Shown: positions 58,292 through 64,000 of the stretch, in pieces
How positions within the stretch are numbered: position 1 is the stretch's first letter
Layout: the number at the start of each line of letters is the position of its first letter
From: Gnetum montanum
Taxonomy: Eukaryota > Streptophyta > Gnetopsida > Gnetales > Gnetaceae
Direction: 5' to 3'
NCBI GenBank assembly: GCA_015680685.1
Contig: MNCI01008925.1
Location: 525,276-589,275 of the forward strand
Length of the DNA: 64,000 nucleotides
The notes under the pieces: generated by a model
The model's database searches: none
What the model saw: the letters and a program-made list of their open reading frames with translations, nothing else
Told to the model about the DNA's origin: nothing
Made by a program: the position numbers and the translations under genes

Positions 58292-58880
58292 TGAGCAAGG
58301 TCTCAAGGTAGAGGTTCCCCTAATTCCTTCCCATGGTTTGAGAATCATGGATCACTTTGAAGTATTTGTGTGTGGCACTCAAGTGTTAGAATATCTATTT
58401 CAGCTTAGCAATACCAAGTAAGAAATGGGACTCTATCCTATTGTGCCCCCTCTTAGTCCTCCTCATCTTACTATCACGTTATAGAACTACATGGATCCTA
58501 ATTCTATGATGGTTGTAGATATGTAGGCAACCTAGATTGGATAGTCCTAGTGCGATGCCATGCCAAACCTTGTACCAGATCATGAGAGGTTTAGGAATGA
58601 TGCATCCCTTATAGATACATCATTGTCCTCCTACTAATGATATCTACGGGATTGTTTGTGTACTCATTTGCTAGTCCTCATTCGAAGTTTATAGGTTCTC
58701 CTAGAGGCATATTCTCACTCTATACAAAGCTAATGCATTGCACACTTCCTTCTAAGTTATTGAAGTGGTAGCAATGCTCCCTTAGAGTTGTAGTCCCTTG
58801 GTCTTCTACCTTAGGTCCATTGGATCTAAGAGAATTCCTAGGAGTGCCAGACAATGTTGGGGCAACATTGTTACAATTTT
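58292..58880 (+). repeat. R3b: second copy of the unclassified repeat
   Basis: It is collinear with 37,225-37,830 with moderate divergence and small indels. It has no terminal repeats that I can see and no recognised coding motif. Confidence 0.6.
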
Positions 58881-59639
58881 GGTTTCTTTTTTGCAAGAGA
58901 TAACTTTTTTGAATAGGATTAATCCTTTTCTTAAGCATTCTAAAAGGTTGGATCATGTTTTGAAACCATTAAAATGTGTATGCAATGCATTTTAGGTGAC
59001 TTTGTTTTCATGTCTATTTTTTAAAATAGTATGATAATATTGAGTTGTATCAAAGTATGTATTTGCATTCAAGTTTAGGTGCATTTCCTCCTTAGGTTCT
59101 TTCCTTCTAAAATAGCATTATGTTTAATTTATTTGGAATTAATATATTAGTGAAATTGATTAAGATATCAAAAACAAGATGATCAAAATAGATATAGGTT
59201 AGTGGTATTTCTACCTATAAAAGAATCCAAAAAAAAAAAAAAAACTAAAGAGGAAATTTTATAGAACAATCACTAGGCCTACAATTTTATATGTTGCTAA
59301 ATGTTAGGTGGTATAAAAGAAACATGAAAAATAAATCAATGCGGCAAAATTGTAAATGCTTAGATGAATGTTGAATGTTATTAGAAGAGATAAATTACAT
59401 AATCTAGGCATTAGAGAAAAACTTGGAGCTTCTTTCATTTTAGATAAGCTACTTGAATACTATCTTGGATGGTTTGGACATGTGTAAAGAAGATAAAATA
59501 ATTAACCTATAAAACAAATTACTCCATAATTGTGACAAAAAAGCCATGGAAAAAAAAGACCCAAAAAAATATTAAAAAATAATTGGAGATGATTTTTAAA
59601 AATTGCAAATTAACAAAAATTGTAAATAATTTTAAGCAA
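58881..59639. other. AT-rich stretch without recognisable features
   Basis: It contains an A-rich run at about 59,229-59,244 and no gene. Confidence 0.4.
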
Positions 59640-60970
59640 GGGGGTGGTGCTAGAATGTTGAAATAATTGCAATATAGTTACACCTCAAAATATATAGATT
59701 AATTAAAACTTATAACTCACCATTGCTCACCAAAATTGAACCCATAACTTAGAACTTTCAAATTAAGAGTCTTACAACTAGGCTAACATCTCATTATGTG
59801 AAAATAATTTTACTATAAGTACACTCCAAGACATTTAACTAGTACAAAATATTAAAAGTATTATAAAAAAATATAACAATGCCTCCTCAAGTATGACTTA
59901 AGTTAACAACCTATTACCTACAAACTACAAAGCCTTGTTAACTCTAAGCTATGGGTTCAATTTTAGTGGGCAATACTTAGTTATAAAGTTCTTCTTTGCC
60001 TATATGTCTTGGGGATAATATTGTTAACAATGAGGTGTTAGCCTAAGACTCTTGATTTAAATGTAATAAGTCATGGATTTGACTCTAGTAGGTAATGCTT
60101 AGTTATGAAATTCTAATTGGACTCCCTCAAGAAGAATGCATTTATAGGTTGTACATATCAAGAGCCAAAGATGAGTTACATGTATTACTTTCTTGTGCTA
60201 TGACTACCCATTTGAGACAACATTATAATGTTACAATAAAAAGCCTATATGATTTATTTTTTATACCCCATTAGTGCTTGATCAATTTGTAGAGTCTATC
60301 TTTATTTATCATGAAAATGTAATATATGTTCAATAGATCCTATGGGTCTTCAAATGTAATAAAGCTTCATTTCATCTCATATATCTTAGGATGTGCCTAT
60401 ATTACAATTATTTTAGAGTTCCAACATCCATCCCCTCTCCCTCTCTTCTCCTCCCCCATCCCCTAAACTCCTAAATATTGTTAAAAAATGTTTTGGGTTC
60501 CAACACCTTTTATAAAAAATTATTAAATAATAAACTAACCACTTGAGTAATTATATTTGTAGAAGGTGGTTATGGAGACCCTTATTGGATTTGTTGGATT
60601 GCATTTGTTTGAAAAAGTTTTTTCTTATAGAATTTATCCATAACTTAGTGTTGCCTAAGAGAATTGAATATATAACATGAGATCTTTATGTTAAAACTCT
60701 TGCTACTAGCCAATGATAGGTGGGTGTCAGACCCCAAAACAAATATTGATAATGAACAAAGATATTTCAGAGCTTGACACTAAGTAGACATCATATATAT
60801 ATACATATACATAGAAAGAGAAAAATTTCCAATTTTAGGGGAGGGGGAGGGATGTGTTGGTACCCAAAATAATTGAAATATAGGTATACCCTAAGATTTA
60901 TAGAAATTTATAACTTAGTGCTACCTAATAGACTTGTACCATTAGGCTAACATCTCATTGAAACTTTCAA
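59640..60970. repeat. Cluster of tRNA-like SINE-type repeats
   Basis: Several related copies occur in both orientations. On the minus strand, 59,815-59,690 reads GATGTTAGCCTAGTTGTAAG (A-box-like) and then GGGTTCAATTTT (B-box-like) about 35 nt later. A plus copy lies at about 60,025-60,115 (TGTTAGCCTAAGAC...GGATTTGACTC). Further fragments are at 59,930-60,000 (plus), 60,722-60,640 (minus) and 60,965-60,895 (minus). The copies share a tail with AATAATTGNAATATAG (59,656; 60,868; reversed at about 60,400). Internal promoter boxes suggest tRNA-derived SINEs, but I see no complete cloverleaf. Confidence 0.4.
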
Positions 60971-62006
60971 ATTTTAGAACCATCTACTCATGTGTACAGT
61001 CGTACAATTGATACTTTGAAAAAAGAAATAAGTGAAAAAAAATAATTATTAGTAGGGAGGAAGGTCCTTGTTATAACAAAATCTACATCACTTTTCAATA
61101 TCCACACTTGAACTTAAAATAATAAAAAAATTCAAGATAGACAACTATGACTTAACACCAATATTTATATCAAAGTAAGAAAGTGGTACCACTTGTGAAA
61201 GATCGTTATATCATTGCTTGTTATTTAACCTTATGTTAAGAATCTTCACCATTAACTGTAACCTTTTTGTCAACACTAGTTTTAATCTTTGAGTTAATAA
61301 TATTCTTGTTAGACAAGGAAAAATTTTCCTTACAAGCTATTGGTCCAAGTTGCTTAATATTTTCTCTAATAGTAATAAAATTATACATAGAATTTTTTGT
61401 TTTCTTTGAATTCTTTATTACCATTTGATCATGCTTATCGTTGACATTAACTTAATTTTTTATATCTTCAACTTCAACACATTTTTTCTTTTCTTCAATT
61501 TTTTTTCTTGAGTAGAAAGGGACAAGGATTAAGCAGTTATCTTTCATGATAGAAAAAGTTGCAAAAATTAGGAAGATTATAACATGTAATTGGCTAAATA
61601 TAAATTTTTCAATTCCTTTTTACAATTGAGAAAGTTGATTTCAATAAAAAACATTTATGAAAACCAAAAGTTGTAGAAATAGAATATATATTTTTAATGG
61701 GATCGAGAACACTAATAATGTCCTGCTCAGCTTTCTGAAAAATCAACAAAAGTTTATATAACTTGACAAAACATGAAATTGTAGCATATTTTTTAAATTT
61801 GATATTAAAATCTAGAGCTTACATAAGAATGATCAACACTACATGCTTATGTATAAAAGACCCTATGTCTAGGGCACATTACACCATCAAAGCATTACCT
61901 AAGTCAACAAGTAGAAAAAAAATAGTACTTAGCATGAAATACTTGAATATCACATTTTTTCATCACATCATTTAACTGCAAAATATTATTTTAATTACAA
62001 AGTAAG
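60971..62006. other. AT-rich stretch without recognisable features
   Basis: There are only short reading frames rich in Lys, Ile and Asn codons. No LTR or SINE signature is seen. GTAAG precedes LTR fragment I. Confidence 0.4.
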
Positions 62007-62486
62007 TGATGAGCGGCGAGGTACCCCTACACTCAACCATACGAATACAAGCATTCACGCACGATTCGATCAAACTCTGCAGATGGGCTAGTTGTGATAT
62101 CTAGATAGTTACACGTTGATCGCAGTTCATTGTCTTCCCACTTGGACTAGTATTTGCTTTGTCACATATGATTTAGTCCAGAGTGAGGCATAAGATGTGA
62201 TCCTAAATTAGTGCTACTCCTAGAGACAATGGAAAACAATCTTGATTAAACTAATGTGTAATAGGAACTGAGTCTAAGCTAGCCTAAGTGTGATGAGCAT
62301 CCATTCATTAATCATCCATACACATCTTGGACCTTGTGCATGACTACTACTAGGATTACCAAGCGTAGATCCTAGGTACGCTACTAGGTTACCAAGTAGT
62401 CACACTTAAATGCTCGTGATTAAGTCGTACTCATTCCGCATTTAACAACAAGAATAGTAAATGATGATAAAGAAATATTAACTAAG
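62007..62486 (-). repeat. I: LTR fragment (subfamily 1), interrupted by element H
   Basis: On minus it is the 3' half of an LTR like those of B, ending CTCGCCGCTCATCA at 62,007. It is cut at 62,486 in the AACTAAG phrase by element H. The missing half should continue beyond H, outside the window. Confidence 0.85.
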
Positions 62487-63464
62487 TGATGAGTGGCGAG
62501 GTACCCCTATGCTCAACCATACGAAACAAGCGTAGCACGTGCGATCCGGTCAAACTCTGCAGACTAAATGCCTAAACGCCGCAAGGAACACTTAGGGTTA
62601 ATTAATTGTTGTCTTCCTAGACTTACTTGTTGTTGTCACGGTGTATGGTTAAGTAAGTCCGAGGTATATGATTTTTTTGGTATTTTCTGGTTTATCTCCT
62701 ATGCTAAACGATGAAGGGTTGAGAGACTAAAACTAATTCTAACTACAGTGCTAAGTCCTAGTGTCAATATCCATTCCCACTTGCCATACACACCCTGAAC
62801 TGTGCAACTGTGGCTACCAAACACTAATCGTTACTGAGATTACCACACGTAACGCACATGCTCGAAGCGGTCGTACTGAGGCACCTAAATAGCCTAAGTG
62901 TGACAAGCAACCGATTCCTTGACTAGCTGTACACATCCGTAGATGCTCGTAATCAAGTCGTACTTGTCCCACGTTCTAGAAGGTAAGGGTGAGAGAATCT
63001 AATCGCGATGAGTAGCCGATTCCTTGGCTAGCCGTACACATTCGTCAATGCTCGTAACCAAGTCGTACTCATGCCACGTTACTAGGAAAGCAATAAATAA
63101 CATTAATTAAACCTATCCATGCACTACAAGGTTTATCCACAAAGCTCATCTTTGTTGCCGTACACAACTTGCGTTCAGGTACAAAGCTACTTGAATAAAG
63201 AACCATTCACTTGGGGGACTCCTACTGCGGGCACATGGAAAATATTCTATCTCTGGGGTGATCAATCCACCAGAGCTTCGCTACTTTACACCTAGGATCA
63301 GAAATGAGGGGAGTGCTACCTCTTATTTATAGATTTGGCGGCGGACCGCAATATCGCGTACGCGATATTGCAGGGAACGATGCGATATCGCAGGGGATGC
63401 GATATCACAACGGCCGCGCTATCGCGTACGCAATATCACGGCTTGTGCAAATCGCATCTTATCA
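62487..63464 (-). repeat. 3' LTR of element H (subfamily 1)
   Basis: At 978 bp, read on minus, it starts TGATAAGATGCG and ends CTCGCCACTCATCA. The palindrome AATATCGC-GTAC-GCGATATT lies at 63,350-63,369, with a second decayed unit near 63,420-63,436 and half-sites between. The TATA box on minus is near 63,324-63,332. Confidence 0.9.
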
Positions 63465-63478
63465 TACCCCCATGACTG
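63465..63478 (-). promoter_or_regulatory. Polypurine tract of element H
   Basis: On minus, CAGTCATGGGGGTA abuts the LTR. Confidence 0.83.
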
Positions 63479-63847
63479 AATGAAAACTCATCCTCGAGTT
63501 CTTTACAATAATATTAGGTAGGTATGGGATTATTGAGGGGAATGGAACTAATGGAATGACATGTGAACGATTCATTATTACAAGACTTGACAAAACTAAT
63601 GTTCATGACAACAAGGGTGAACACCTTATTATAATGACATCAGGCCACACTTGGCAGCTGAGAGAAAAGAGGAGAGAGAAGAGAAGATAAGAAGAGAGAA
63701 AAGTCTTACTGCTGCCAACGCCTAGATTGCGCCTTCCGTTGTCCATCCGTAAGCGCATCATCAATCTTGCTCCTTGCATAGCTACTTCAGCGCTACTCCA
63801 TTCCAAGTGTTTGCTCCAGATCCATTCCGTTGTTGTATGACTGCCAT
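63479..63847 (-). pseudogene. Relic exon after the ORF2 splice acceptor in element H
   Basis: On minus, ATGGC at 63,847 follows the acceptor TTGTGTTGTGTGTGCAG. The region down to the polypurine tract is about 370 bp and carries no ORF2 block. It matches the relic in G, with a TTGCTAAT branch-like motif upstream. Confidence 0.5.
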
Positions 63848-64000
63848 CTGCACACACAACACAATCATATATTAGCAAGGGTAATTGAATCATCATGTAA
63901 TTGATACCTTGCTTCGGTGTAAACTCATTGGCTAGGTTGTGGTATGGCTGATATGGATCTGGGAAGATGTAAATGATGACTACCGAAGGTGTAGGGGTTA

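Larger units (their letters stand above)
62487..64000 (-). mobile_element. Element H: 3' end of a minus-strand element of the G type
   Basis: The LTR, polypurine tract, ORF2-less relic exon and intron acceptor follow in the same order as in G, with close similarity. The bases before the LTR are CTAAG (62,482-62,486), the presumed target duplication. The element continues past the window edge. Confidence 0.88.

Noticed and set aside
59930-60115. Functional tRNA genes suggested by A-box and B-box-like motifs
   Set aside because: No acceptor stem pairing or complete cloverleaf can be formed, and the copies vary like dispersed repeats.
63603-63896. 97-codon minus-strand reading frame in element H, and its 90-codon counterpart in G (29,877-30,149)
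   Set aside because: Both cross the conserved splice acceptor and combine intron with relic exon. Their ends are not conserved between G and H, so they are not counted as genes.

Overview
This window looks like repeat-dominated intergenic DNA from a land plant, probably a seed plant with a large genome. I found no intact host gene, rRNA, tRNA gene or CRISPR array. Almost everything I can interpret belongs to one lineage of decayed Ty3/gypsy LTR retrotransposons. It resembles the Athila branch of the non-chromovirus group: the primer-binding site matches the 3' end of tRNA-Asp, pol has no chromodomain, the RT carries an LDGYSxYNQ-type motif, and a large extra reading frame (here ORF2) lies between pol and the 3' LTR. 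The species cannot be named from the sequence alone. Scaffolding shows as a run of exactly 500 Ns.

Layout. 1-3,599: 3' end of element A (ORF2, polypurine tract, LTR). 4,692-8,283: minus-strand remains of a different LTR element (R4/J) with an unidentified coiled-coil reading frame. 9,059-27,597: element C (gag-pol, no ORF2); its 5' LTR is split by element B (9,222-18,207; gag plus ORF2, no pol). 28,629-35,552: element G on the minus strand (gag-protease only, both LTRs, target duplication CTTAG). 38,543-46,508: 3' half of element E on the minus strand, with ORF2 broken by an inserted LTR-like element K (40,518-43,282). 46,509 to about 57,130: element F (5' LTR, gag, pol, start of ORF2), inserted in E and itself carrying a solo LTR (55,025-55,823). 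37,225-37,830 and 58,292-58,880: two copies of an unclassified repeat. 59,640-60,970: a cluster of tRNA-like SINE-type repeats. 62,007-64,000: an LTR fragment (I) interrupted by element H.

How the parts work together. The most interesting structure is the ORF2 module. In every copy where the upstream region is visible and ORF2 is present (B, E, F), ORF2 sits behind (i) an array of 20-bp palindromes built as 8-nt arm + 4-nt centre + 8-nt arm, (ii) a TATA box, (iii) a short non-coding exon and (iv) an intron whose 3' splice site abuts the ORF2 ATG. The same palindrome array lies just upstream of the TATA box in that element's LTRs. The palindrome sequence differs between subfamilies (GATATCGC-GTAC-GCGATATC; GATGTCGG-GTAT-CCGACATC; ATCGACGA-GGCC-TCGTCGAT) while the 8+4+8 geometry is kept. 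Copies without ORF2 (C, G) also lack the internal array. This suggests a self-recognition circuit in which ORF2, which has a long predicted coiled coil, encodes a dimeric DNA-binding activator or anti-silencing factor acting on its own promoter and on the LTR. The logic would resemble the internal promoter of foamy viruses or the VANC anti-silencing proteins of VANDAL transposons. The architecture is visible in the sequence; the function is inference.

All coding regions are pseudogenes with many stops, mostly of the C-to-T/G-to-A kind expected from decay of methylated cytosines, and key catalytic residues are lost.
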